Source: Pseudarthrobacter chlorophenolicus (lineage in GTDB: Bacteria; Actinomycetota; Actinomycetes; Actinomycetales; Micrococcaceae). From it: DNA of 64,000 nt. The stretch spans positions 124,001-188,000 of the forward strand of contig NZ_JZTW01000005.1 of the NCBI RefSeq assembly GCF_000962805.1, read 5' to 3'. The notes under the pieces are model-generated. The model was not told the DNA's origin. It saw nothing but the letters and a program-made list of their open reading frames with translations, and searched no databases. Below are positions 1-7,734 of the stretch, piece by piece. Each line of letters starts with the position of its first letter. Position 1 is the stretch's first letter. A program made the position numbers and the translations under genes.

Positions 1-369
1 CGTTCCGGGATAAAGGTCCACCCGGCGGTGCAGCTCGGCACGCTCGCGCTCTTCCACCTCGTCCAGCCATTCGCGACGCACGCCGTGTTCCAGCACCCGG
101 TCCACCAGCGGTTTGTTCACCAGCCTGACGGTCCGGCCGCGTGCCCACGCCAGTGCTCCGTACGCGGTCTCCTCATGGCCCGGAATGCCCAGCTTCCGGA
201 CCAGGACTGTCCCCAGCGGAAGGTAGAGCGCCTTGGCCACGGCCGCAGCCACCGGAATCCCGCCGCGGGCCAGGCCCAGGACCACAGTGCCGGGCCGCTC
301 CCGGAATTGGGTCAGCGCGGCAGCGAGGCGCTCACCTGCCTCGGTTCGGTCTTCGAATCGCGTACCCAT
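1..369 (-). CDS. Phosphoribosyltransferase-family protein, C-terminus cut by window edge
   Basis: The reading frame starts at an ATG with GGAGG just upstream and runs open to base 1, so only the first 123 residues are visible. The N-terminus (MGTRFEDRTEAGERLAAAL) and the GLARGGIPVAAAVAKAL stretch at residues 32-48, followed by VRKLGIPGHEETAYGALA, are typical of stand-alone PRTase-fold proteins annotated as phosphoribosyltransferases. The PRPP-binding loop would lie beyond the cut and cannot be checked. The substrate is unknown. It is transcribed away from the downstream hydrolase block on the same strand. Confidence 0.8.
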   Translation of the reverse strand, partial: MGTRFEDRTEAGERLAAALTQFRERPGTVVLGLARGGIPVAAAVAKALYLPLGTVLVRKLGIPGHEETAYGALAWARGRTVRLVNKPLVDRVLEHGVRREWLDEVEERERAELHRRVDLYPGT

Positions 370-433
370 CTGCCCCTCCAGGCTCTTCCGGCCCTGTGAT
401 TCCAGCCTACCGCCGGCACCCGCCGGGATCTTC

Positions 434-466
434 AGGTTCCGGTGGCAATCAGGGTGCCTGGAACCT
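434..466 (-). terminator. Inverted repeat at the 3' end of the hydrolase gene
   Basis: Arms AGGTTCC (434-440) and GGAACCT (460-466) flank an inner GGCA/TGCC pairing. The right arm overlaps the hydrolase stop codon. No T-run follows, so termination is only possible, not shown. Confidence 0.35.
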
Positions 467-1293
467 CAGACCGCGAGGAAGGCGATGGCCGCCTGTTTGA
501 AGGCCCTGCTGGTGACGGCATTGGTGTGGTTCCGGCCAGGCAGGACCAGCTGCTCGGCCATGCCTCCGGTGCTGTTGGCCAGCTCGGCGAGTTTAGGGAG
601 GCTGCCGATCCGTTCGTCCTGGTCGCCGGCTACCAGGAGCATCGGCACATGGGGGACGGCTTCGGCGGGATCGTAGGGCTCGGCCTTGATGGCCTCCACG
701 AGAGTGAGCAACGCAAAGATGTTATTGGTGGGCAGCAGCAGCGCCATCTTCAGCAGCTGCGCGGTGGACCCATCGGCAATCGGCGTACCGTCGGCCAGGT
801 AGTCCTGGGCGGCCGTCAGGTCGAACTCGGCCAGCGGATCGGAGATGTTGGGTCCGCCGAGCACCAGGCGGTGGACGATCTCGGGCTGCGTGGAAGCGAA
901 TTCCCACGCCAGCCGCGATCCCAGCGAGTAACCCACGACGTCGAGTCCGCTGGAAGGATCGCCCTCCTGCAGGGGCCGGACACCGGCGTCGAACGCTGTC
1001 TGCAGCAGATCGGCGCGGATGCGGCTGGGGGAGTACGAATCGCGGTCCTCCGGCGCGCCGCTGCGGCCGTGGCCTGGCAGGTCCACCGTGATCACGCGGC
1101 GGCCGGCCTCCAGGAGTGCGCCCACCCAGCCGGTGTCCTCCCAGTTGAGTTTCCCCGAGGAGGAGAAGCCGTGCAGCAGGAGGACAGGCCGCAACCCGGC
1201 ATCGTCAGCGGGGTCATGCACCGCCACGAACAGTTGGGGGTCCGTGCCCTCCACGGTGTGCGCATGCTGTTGGCCGGTGTGCCTGCCGCTCAT
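466..1293 (-). CDS. Alpha/beta-hydrolase fold protein
   Basis: 275 residues. The oxyanion-hole HGF lies at residues 41-43, the nucleophile elbow GYSLGS places Ser at about 123, an acidic residue sits in AGDQDER (about 224-226), and His is in GRNHTN (about 256). These give a complete Ser-Asp-His triad in the expected order. The VDLPGHGRSG strand-loop is typical of the esterase/epoxide-hydrolase/MhpC-like branch. I chose the ATG at 1293 because AGGA lies 8 bases upstream; the frame stays open to 1365 with another ATG at 1308. No signal peptide, so probably cytosolic. The substrate cannot be inferred from the neighbours. Confidence 0.85.
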   Translation of the reverse strand: MSGRHTGQQHAHTVEGTDPQLFVAVHDPADDAGLRPVLLLHGFSSSGKLNWEDTGWVGALLEAGRRVITVDLPGHGRSGAPEDRDSYSPSRIRADLLQTAFDAGVRPLQEGDPSSGLDVVGYSLGSRLAWEFASTQPEIVHRLVLGGPNISDPLAEFDLTAAQDYLADGTPIADGSTAQLLKMALLLPTNNIFALLTLVEAIKAEPYDPAEAVPHVPMLLVAGDQDERIGSLPKLAELANSTGGMAEQLVLPGRNHTNAVTSRAFKQAAIAFLAV

Positions 1294-1400
1294 GGTGTCA
1301 GTCCTCATCAACTCGAACACGGTGGCGGAGGTCCGCACGGATCGTGCGGGGCCGCCGAAGTACAAGCCACTCTACCGGCCGGGCTGCAGGATACTTCAAG

Positions 1401-2780
1401 TCATTCGGACTGGCGGCGGCGGCCCTGGATCCGGGCACCTGCGGCGCAGGCCAAGGCAATTCCCGCGATCAGCGCAAAGGTGCTGAACAGCTGCACCCGG
1501 CTTTCCCCGGCGCTGAAGCCCACCGCAAAGATCAGCCCCAGCAGGACGAGCCCGAGGACCGTCAATGCGGGGAACCCCTTCATCCTCAGCGGAAGCGGAG
1601 CGCCGTCCCGGGCGGCCCGGCGCCGGAGGATCAGCTGGGACACCAGCGCGCTGCCCCACACCACCAGGCAGGTTGAACCCACCAGCTGGAAGAGCGCGGG
1701 AAGGACTTTGTCCGGGAAGAGCAGTTCCAGGACGGTGGCCACAAAACCGAACGCCACGGACACGGCCACGGCGAGCATCGGCACGCTGGCCCCGCTGAGG
1801 CGCGTCAGGAACTTCGGCGCCTCGCCCCGCTCCGCGAGCGAGTAGGCCATCCGGGAGGCGCCGTAAAGATTGGCATTGAGTGCGGACAGGAGCGCGACGA
1901 CGGCAACCAGGGTGATCGCCGTTGCCGCACCGGGGATCCGGGCGGCGTCCAGGACCCCGGCGAAGGGCGACGCCAGGCTTTCGGAGGTGGCCGGAAGGAC
2001 CGCGGCAATGACGAAAACGGAGCCGATGTAGAAGACGAGGATGCGCCAGACTACCGTGCGGATGGCCCTGCCCACGCTGCGCTCGGGGTCCTGGGTTTCG
2101 GCAGCAGCCACCGAAACGATCTCCGTGCCGCCGAACGCGAAGATCACCACGAACAGTGCGGCGGCCACCCCGCCGAGACCCTGCGGGGCGAAGTCTGAGG
2201 TGATGTTGGACATTCCCGGCGACGCGACGTCCGGGAGGACGCCCAGGAGGAGGGCGGCACCTACTGCCAGGAAGAGCACGATGGCGGCCACCTTCAGGAT
2301 GGCGAACCAGAACTCGAACTCACCGAAGTTCCGTACGCCGGCAAGGTTGATCGCGGTGAATGCGACCATGAAGGCAAGTGCCAGCGCCCAGACGGGAATG
2401 ACGGGCCAGACGGAGTACAGGAGCCCGGCAGCGCCAAGCGCCTCGGCGGCGATGACCACCACCAGCTGCAGCCACCACAGCCAGCCAATGGTGGCGCCGG
2501 CGGTGCGCCCCAGCGCGCGTTCGGCGTACACGGAAAAGGCGCCGCTGTTGGGATTCGCGGCGGCCATCTCGCCCAGTGCCCACATCACCAGGACGATCAG
2601 CGTGCCCGCTACGAGATAGGACAGCAGGACGGCGGGTCCGGCAGCCTGCACTCCGGCTCCGGAGCCGAGGAACAGCCCGGCGCCGATGGCGCTGCCCAGG
2701 CCCATCATGGTCAGCTGGCGGGGTTTCATAGTGTGGCCCAGGTGGCGTTCCGGGCGTACGGATGCGGACTTCGTCGTCAT
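1401..2780 (-). CDS. APC-superfamily amino acid permease
   Basis: 459 residues with about 12 hydrophobic segments. The first segment contains GLGSAIGAGLFLGSG, the unwound TM1 motif of amino acid/polyamine/organocation transporters. GEMAAANPNSGAFSVYAERALG in the TM2-3 region and FAFGGTEIVSVAAAET in TM6 are characteristic of the AAT (GABA/aromatic/basic amino acid permease) subfamily. It would import an amino acid by proton symport at the cytoplasmic membrane. The exact substrate is not predictable. A second possible start is the Met at residue 18. Its promoter region is shared, divergently, with the NAD operon operator. Confidence 0.9.
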   Translation of the reverse strand: MTTKSASVRPERHLGHTMKPRQLTMMGLGSAIGAGLFLGSGAGVQAAGPAVLLSYLVAGTLIVLVMWALGEMAAANPNSGAFSVYAERALGRTAGATIGWLWWLQLVVVIAAEALGAAGLLYSVWPVIPVWALALAFMVAFTAINLAGVRNFGEFEFWFAILKVAAIVLFLAVGAALLLGVLPDVASPGMSNITSDFAPQGLGGVAAALFVVIFAFGGTEIVSVAAAETQDPERSVGRAIRTVVWRILVFYIGSVFVIAAVLPATSESLASPFAGVLDAARIPGAATAITLVAVVALLSALNANLYGASRMAYSLAERGEAPKFLTRLSGASVPMLAVAVSVAFGFVATVLELLFPDKVLPALFQLVGSTCLVVWGSALVSQLILRRRAARDGAPLPLRMKGFPALTVLGLVLLGLIFAVGFSAGESRVQLFSTFALIAGIALACAAGARIQGRRRQSE

Positions 2781-2937
2781 GGTGCGGTTGAACCTTCTTG
2801 GGGTTTGGCGTGATGTTCCTCGTGGGACCTCTTGAATTTACTCTCTTCGCCGGGAGCGCGCCCACCGGGCCGGTCCGGCGGGCGTCCGGCCGCGCCGGCA
2901 GAAACATTTCCCATCAGGCCCCGCGTGGCCGTAGAAT

Positions 2938-2964
2938 TAGTTTGAGTCAAGTTGACTATAACTA
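2938..2964. promoter_or_regulatory. 27-bp palindromic operator of the NAD operon (NrtR/NdnR-type)
   Basis: Left arm TAGTTTGAGTCAA (2938-2950), central G, right arm TTGACTATAACTA (2952-2964). The arms match at 11 of 13 positions as an inverted repeat. The site lies 55 bases before the Nudix regulator start and overlaps a TATAAC -10-like box (2957-2962). Its position and symmetry fit autorepression by the adjacent NrtR-family regulator. Binding itself is inference. Confidence 0.75.
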
Positions 2965-3018
2965 GCGCGGGAGCCCTGGCGGGCACCCTGCAGCCGTGAA
3001 TCGAAAGGCGGTGTGGCC

Positions 3019-3729
3019 ATGTTCTCCAGTTCGGCAAATGTCTCCGAGCGCCGGGCCGCACCGCCGTCGCTGGCAATCTCCACAGTCATCTTTGCGCTCC
3101 GTCCGAGTGCGACCTCCGGCCGGCCCACCCTGTGGCTGCCGCTGGTAAGGCGCATCCGTGAGCCCTTTAAAGGCCTGTGGGCGCTTCCCGGCGGCCCGCT
3201 GTCCCACGACGAATCCCTCCAGGACGCCGCGTCACGCAACCTCCGGGACACCACCGGTCTGGCACCCAGCTACCTGGAACAGCTGTACGCCTTCGGCGGG
3301 CTGCACCGCTCACCCTCCCAGCGCGTGGTGTCCATCGTGTACTGGGCCCTGGTCCAGCCCACGGAAGCAGCGCTGGCGGACGAATCGGAGAACGTCCGGT
3401 GGTTCCGGGCGGACCGGCTGGGCGACCTCGCATTCGACCACAACGCGATCGTGGACTATGCCCTCTGGCGGCTGCGCAACAAGCTGGCCTACGGCTCGGT
3501 GGCCTACCACCTGCTCGGCGAGTACTTCACCCTGGCCCAGGTCCGCGAGGTCTATGAGGCAGTCCTGGACCGCCAGCTGGACCCGGCCAACTTCCGCCGC
3601 CAACTCAAGGCAACACCCGAAATCGAAGAAACCGGCGAATACCTCCAGGGCGGCAAGCACCGCCCGCCACGCCTCTACCGCTATACCGGCCGCCCCGGCC
3701 TCGACCCAGACAACAGGAGCACACCATGA
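3019..3729 (+). CDS. nrtR: NrtR/NdnR-family Nudix transcriptional regulator of NAD synthesis
   Basis: 236 residues: an N-terminal Nudix-like domain (about 15-140) and a C-terminal winged-helix domain (about 145-230, with EEYFTLAQVREVYEAVL-like helices and a PPRLYRY tail). The Nudix box GGPLSHDESL...RNLRD keeps the Gly, first Glu and Arg but has Asn and Arg-Asp where catalytic REUxEE residues are expected. It is therefore probably a metabolite sensor rather than an enzyme, as known for NrtR proteins that sense ADP-ribose or NAD metabolites. A GTG at 3013 is an alternative start. The stop overlaps nadA by 4 bases. In Corynebacterium glutamicum the analogous NdnR represses its own NAD operon. 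Confidence 0.88.
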   Translation: MFSSSANVSERRAAPPSLAISTVIFALRPSATSGRPTLWLPLVRRIREPFKGLWALPGGPLSHDESLQDAASRNLRDTTGLAPSYLEQLYAFGGLHRSPSQRVVSIVYWALVQPTEAALADESENVRWFRADRLGDLAFDHNAIVDYALWRLRNKLAYGSVAYHLLGEYFTLAQVREVYEAVLDRQLDPANFRRQLKATPEIEETGEYLQGGKHRPPRLYRYTGRPGLDPDNRSTP

Positions 3730-5027
3730 GCAGCGTCAACACAGCCATCCAGCTGATCACGCGCGAGCAGGCTGAAAACGGTGCCGCCCGCGGCAGCACC
3801 TGCAGCCCTGCCCTTGCCAAGGGGCCGTGGGACTACGATCTCGCCGAGGCCCTCGCCGGCATCCCCGCCTACGGTCCCGGTGCCTCCAGCGCGGACGTTG
3901 CCCCGGCGGCAACCCCCCGGCAGGGCCAGTTGCCGGACGAGTACAAGCGCGCCACCGACGCGGAGCTGGCCCGGCGCATCACCGCTGCCAAAGCCACACT
4001 GGGCGACCGCGCGGTCATCCTGGGCCACTTCTACCAGCGGGATGAAGTCATCCAGTACGCGGACTTCGTGGGGGATTCCTTCCAGCTTGCCAACGCCGCC
4101 CTCACCAAGCCCGAAGCCGAGGCCATCATCTTCTGCGGCGTCCATTTCATGGCCGAGACTGCGGACATCCTCTCCACACCGGAACAGGCCGTGATCCTGC
4201 CCAACCTGGCCGCCGGCTGCTCCATGGCGGACATGGCCGACGCCGACTCCGTCGCCGAGTGCTGGGAGCAGTTGGAGGAGATCTTCGGAACCGAACCCGA
4301 CGCCGAAGGCCGGCTTCCGGTCATCCCCGTCACCTACATGAACTCCTCCGCAGCCCTCAAGGCCTTCTGCGGCGAGCACGGCGGCATCGTCTGCACGTCT
4401 TCGAACGCGAAGACTGTCCTGGAATGGGCCTTCGAACGCGGCCAGCGGGTGCTCTTCTTCCCGGACCAGCACCTAGGGCGCAACACCGCCAAGGCGCTGG
4501 GTGTTCCGCTCGAGCAGATGCCCATGTGGAACCCGCGCAAGGAGCTGGGCGGCAACGCAGAACAGCAACTGCTGGACTCCAGGGTCATCCTGTGGCACGG
4601 CTTCTGCTCGGTGCACAAGCGTTTCAGCGTGGCACAGATCGAGCAGGCCCGGGCAGAACACCCGGGTGTCCAGGTCATCGTGCACCCCGAATGCCCCATG
4701 GAAGTGGTTGACGCTGCCGACTCCGCAGGTTCCACCGACTTCATCAAGAAGGCCATTGCCGCCGCCACCGAGCCCACCACGTTCGCCATCGGCACGGAAA
4801 TCAATATGGTCAACCGGCTCGCCGCAGAATACCCCCAGCACACCATTTTCTGCCTGGACCCGGTGATCTGCCCCTGCTCCACCATGTACCGGATCCACCC
4901 CGGCTACCTGGCCTGGGTCCTGGAGGAGCTGGTGGCCGGCCGGGTGGTCAACCGCATCACTGTTGACGACGCCGTCCAGGCCAACGCCCGCACTGCCCTT
5001 GAGCGCATGCTCGCCGCGAGGCCCTGA
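3726..5027 (+). CDS. nadA: Quinolinate synthase A
   Basis: 433 residues, longer than the ~350-residue E. coli type because of an N-terminal extension of about 70 residues that is common in actinobacteria. It condenses iminoaspartate with dihydroxyacetone phosphate to quinolinate using a [4Fe-4S] cluster. Expected cluster cysteines are visible in FCGVHFMAE (C137), WHGFCSVH (C294) and DPVICPCSTM (C382 or C384). The substrate-binding HPEC motif is at about 320-323. The gene starts inside the regulator's stop codon (ATGA overlap) and its TGA shares a base with the nadB ATG, so the three genes are translationally coupled. Confidence 0.97.
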   Translation: MSSVNTAIQLITREQAENGAARGSTCSPALAKGPWDYDLAEALAGIPAYGPGASSADVAPAATPRQGQLPDEYKRATDAELARRITAAKATLGDRAVILGHFYQRDEVIQYADFVGDSFQLANAALTKPEAEAIIFCGVHFMAETADILSTPEQAVILPNLAAGCSMADMADADSVAECWEQLEEIFGTEPDAEGRLPVIPVTYMNSSAALKAFCGEHGGIVCTSSNAKTVLEWAFERGQRVLFFPDQHLGRNTAKALGVPLEQMPMWNPRKELGGNAEQQLLDSRVILWHGFCSVHKRFSVAQIEQARAEHPGVQVIVHPECPMEVVDAADSAGSTDFIKKAIAAATEPTTFAIGTEINMVNRLAAEYPQHTIFCLDPVICPCSTMYRIHPGYLAWVLEELVAGRVVNRITVDDAVQANARTALERMLAARP

Positions 5028-6829
5028 TGAGCCGCCGGCTTGTCATCGTCGGCAGCGGCATCGCCGGGCTGTACGCCGCCCTGCTGGCTTCGGATGCCGG
5101 TGCGGACGTGGTGCTGCTGACCAAGGGCGGCCTGGAGCGCAGCAACACCTGGTACGCCCAGGGCGGGATTTCGGCGGTACTGCCGGAACCGGCTCCGGGC
5201 GACACTGTGGCCGCCCACATCGCAGACACCCTGCGCGCCGGTGCGGGGCACTGCAACGAGGCCGCCGTCCGGCTGATGTGCACCGAGGCCGGCAGCGACA
5301 TCGCGGCGCTGCGGCAGTTCGGGGTCCGGTTTGATTCAGGGCCCGACGGCGGCCCGGCACTCGGACTCGAGGCGGCACACAGTGCGCCCCGCATCCTGCA
5401 CGCCGGCGGCGACGCCACGGGTGCCCGTACTGCCGGCGCGCTGATCAGCGCTGTCCTGGCCCGGGCAGCCCGGGGCACGCTCACCGTCCATACCCATGCC
5501 CACACCACCGCCCTGAAGGAGCACAGCGGGCGGGTGACCGGCGTCGACTACCTGCAGGACGGGACGCTCCGGTCCTTTGCTGCAGACGCCGTCCTGCTGG
5601 CCACCGGGGGAGCAGGCCAGCTGTTCGGCCAAACCACCAACCCCGCCGTGGCCACCGGCGACGGCCTGGCTCTCGCCGTCCGTGCCGGCGCCGCCCCCGC
5701 AGATCTTGAGTTCTTCCAGTTCCACCCCACCTGCCTGGTGGCCTCCGCCGCACCCCGGCCCGACCGGTTGGACGGGCCATTGCTCATCTCCGAAGCGGTC
5801 CGGGGCGAAGGCGCCGTCCTGGTGGACGCCGGCGGCCGCCGCTTCATGAAGGCCTACCACCCGGACGCCGAACTGGCACCCCGTGACGTCGTCTCACGCA
5901 GCATTGCCCTGCACCTGGCCAAGCTCGGAAACCCCGGCGGGCATGTCTACCTTGACGCCAGGCCCATCGAGCAGGCCCGCGGTGCAGGCTTCCTGAGCCG
6001 GCGTTTCCCCACCCTCACCCGGAAAACCCTTAACGCCGGTATCGACTGGGCCCGGGAACTGGTCCCCGTTGCCCCGGCTGCACACTACTGGATGGGCGGC
6101 ATCGCCACCGACCTCCACGCCCGCACCAGCATCCCCGGGCTCTACGCCGCCGGGGAGGTTGCGTGCACCGGCGTCCAAGGGGCAAACCGGCTGGCCAGCA
6201 ACTCCCTCCTTGAGGGACTCGTCTTCGGCCGCCGCGCTGTTGAAGACTTCTTCTCCGGTGACGGGGGCAGGGATGCGTTTCGCGTCAGCGGTGCTCCGCG
6301 TGCTGCTCCCCACGATCTCCCTAGCCTCGCAAGCTCGGCCAGGGAACCGGGATCGTGTGGGCCCACGGCCGCGGGCGGCCTCCGCTTGACGCACGCTCCC
6401 GCACCACTGCCGCGAAACGCAAGTGCGCACGTCGCCGTCCCTGCTGCTTTAGGAGGCGCACCGGGCGAACTGGACGTGCCGCAGGGGAGTTGGCAGTCCA
6501 GCATTGGTGGGAGAGAAGGCGCCGCGGAACCCTTTTCCCGCGAGGCTCTTCGGTCGTTGATGACTTCCAAGGCCGGTGTGCTGCGCTCCGGGGCGTTGCT
6601 CTGTGAGGCGGCCGAAATGCTCGACCGGTGGGCCGCCGTCGTGCTCCCGGATGCCGTGCCTGGCTCCGCGGACCCTGCCGTGCATGAAGACCGCAACCTT
6701 CTCCTGGCCGCGCAGCTGCTGGTGTCCGCCGCACTGGCGCGGCGCGATTCACTGGGCGCCCACTACCGCAGCGACGAAACTGTCGAGACCATTCCACTCC
6801 GGCCGAAAGCGAGCCTCTCCCATGACTGA
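5027..6829 (+). CDS. nadB: L-aspartate oxidase with an atypical internal insertion
   Basis: 600 residues; about 540 is usual. It oxidises L-aspartate to iminoaspartate with FAD, feeding NadA. The N-terminal Rossmann motif IVGSGIAGLYAALLA (about 6-20), ERSNTWYAQGGISA, and GANRLASNSLLEGLVFG (about 385-401) are intact. Between about residue 411 and 505, after VEDFFSGDGG and before SREALRSLM, there is a Pro/Ala/Gly/Arg-rich stretch that does not resemble the family and links the FAD/capping part to the C-terminal three-helix domain. It contains a DNA hairpin (6311-6357). The frame is open throughout, so the protein is probably still made and active. Confidence 0.95.
   Translation: MSRRLVIVGSGIAGLYAALLASDAGADVVLLTKGGLERSNTWYAQGGISAVLPEPAPGDTVAAHIADTLRAGAGHCNEAAVRLMCTEAGSDIAALRQFGVRFDSGPDGGPALGLEAAHSAPRILHAGGDATGARTAGALISAVLARAARGTLTVHTHAHTTALKEHSGRVTGVDYLQDGTLRSFAADAVLLATGGAGQLFGQTTNPAVATGDGLALAVRAGAAPADLEFFQFHPTCLVASAAPRPDRLDGPLLISEAVRGEGAVLVDAGGRRFMKAYHPDAELAPRDVVSRSIALHLAKLGNPGGHVYLDARPIEQARGAGFLSRRFPTLTRKTLNAGIDWARELVPVAPAAHYWMGGIATDLHARTSIPGLYAAGEVACTGVQGANRLASNSLLEGLVFGRRAVEDFFSGDGGRDAFRVSGAPRAAPHDLPSLASSAREPGSCGPTAAGGLRLTHAPAPLPRNASAHVAVPAALGGAPGELDVPQGSWQSSIGGREGAAEPFSREALRSLMTSKAGVLRSGALLCEAAEMLDRWAAVVLPDAVPGSADPAVHEDRNLLLAAQLLVSAALARRDSLGAHYRSDETVETIPLRPKASLSHD
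6311..6357. repeat. Palindromic REP-like element inside nadB
   Basis: Outer arms CACGATC (6311-6317) and GATCGTG (6351-6357) are perfect. Inner arms TCCCTAGCC (6318-6326) and GGCCAGGGA (6337-6345) match at 8 of 9. The element lies inside the unexpected coding insertion. I see no second copy in the window. It resembles the short intergenic palindromes of Arthrobacter-type genomes as I remember them, which is not verified here. Confidence 0.65.
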
Positions 6830-7730
6830 ACCCACCGTGCTTGAGCACGTCCGCACCAACGCCGGTCCCACCCTGCCGCCGGCACCTGTCCGCGACATCC
6901 TCGAGCGTGCCTTCGCAGAGGACGCGCCGGCCGGTGACATCACCTCCCAGGTGCTCATCCCGGCCCAGGCCCGCGCAACAGCCGTGCTGAACGCCCGGGT
7001 CCCCGGCGTCTTCAGTGGTGCCACGGTCTTCCGCGACGCCATGCAGCTGGTGGATCCGGCCACTGACGTGGACCTGCTGGTGCAGGACGGGCAGGCGTTC
7101 GACGCCGGCACCCACCTGGCGCGCGTCAGCGGATCGGCGCGCTCGGTGCTGCTCGCCGAACGGGTGGCGCTGAACCTGGTCCAGCGGATGTCCGCCATCG
7201 CCACCAGGACCGCGGAGTTCGTCCGGCGCGCCGAAGGGACGCAGGCCCGCATCACCGACACCCGCAAGACCACGCCCGGGCTGCGGATCCTTGAGCGGTT
7301 CGCCGTGCGCTGCGGCGGCGGAGCCAACCACCGCTACAGCCTTTCCGACGCTGTGCTCGCCAAGGACAACCACCTGGCGGTCATGACCGGCGGGGACCCC
7401 GCCAAACTCACCGGGCTCCTCCTGGCGGCAAAGGCCCAGCTTGGCCACACCACGCACTTCGAAGTGGAGGTGGACCGGATGGACCAGATCGAACCCGTCC
7501 TCGCCGCCGGGGTAGACACCATCATGCTGGACAACTTCAGCCTCGAGGAACTGCGCGCAGGGGTTGCCCTGGTGGCCGGACGGGCCCGCGTGGAAGCCAG
7601 CGGCAACGTAAACCTTGGCACCGTTGCCGCGATCGCCGCCACCGGCGTGGATGTCATCTCCATCGGCGCCCTCACCCACAGCGTCGCCGCCCTGGACCTC
7701 GGCCTGGACGTGGAACTGACCGTCGGGTGA
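6822..7730 (+). CDS. nadC: Nicotinate-nucleotide diphosphorylase (quinolinate phosphoribosyltransferase)
   Basis: 302 residues. It converts quinolinate and PRPP to nicotinate mononucleotide, CO2 and PPi, the last de novo step. Family motifs are present: TDTRKTTPGLR, the NHRYSLSDAVLAKDNH strand-loop with the catalytic Lys-Asp-Asn-His, HFEVEVDRMDQ, and DTIMLDNFSLEEL. The C-terminal ASGNVNLGTVAAIAATGVD gives the phosphate-binding loop. The ATG lies within the end of nadB (8-base overlap), so expression is coupled. Length is normal for the family. Confidence 0.97.
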   Translation: MTEPTVLEHVRTNAGPTLPPAPVRDILERAFAEDAPAGDITSQVLIPAQARATAVLNARVPGVFSGATVFRDAMQLVDPATDVDLLVQDGQAFDAGTHLARVSGSARSVLLAERVALNLVQRMSAIATRTAEFVRRAEGTQARITDTRKTTPGLRILERFAVRCGGGANHRYSLSDAVLAKDNHLAVMTGGDPAKLTGLLLAAKAQLGHTTHFEVEVDRMDQIEPVLAAGVDTIMLDNFSLEELRAGVALVAGRARVEASGNVNLGTVAAIAATGVDVISIGALTHSVAALDLGLDVELTVG

Positions 7731-7734
7731 AGCC

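Noticed and set aside
442..1845. Plus-strand 467-residue open frame
   Set aside because: It is a high-GC shadow of the hydrolase and permease genes on the minus strand, with no domain motif.
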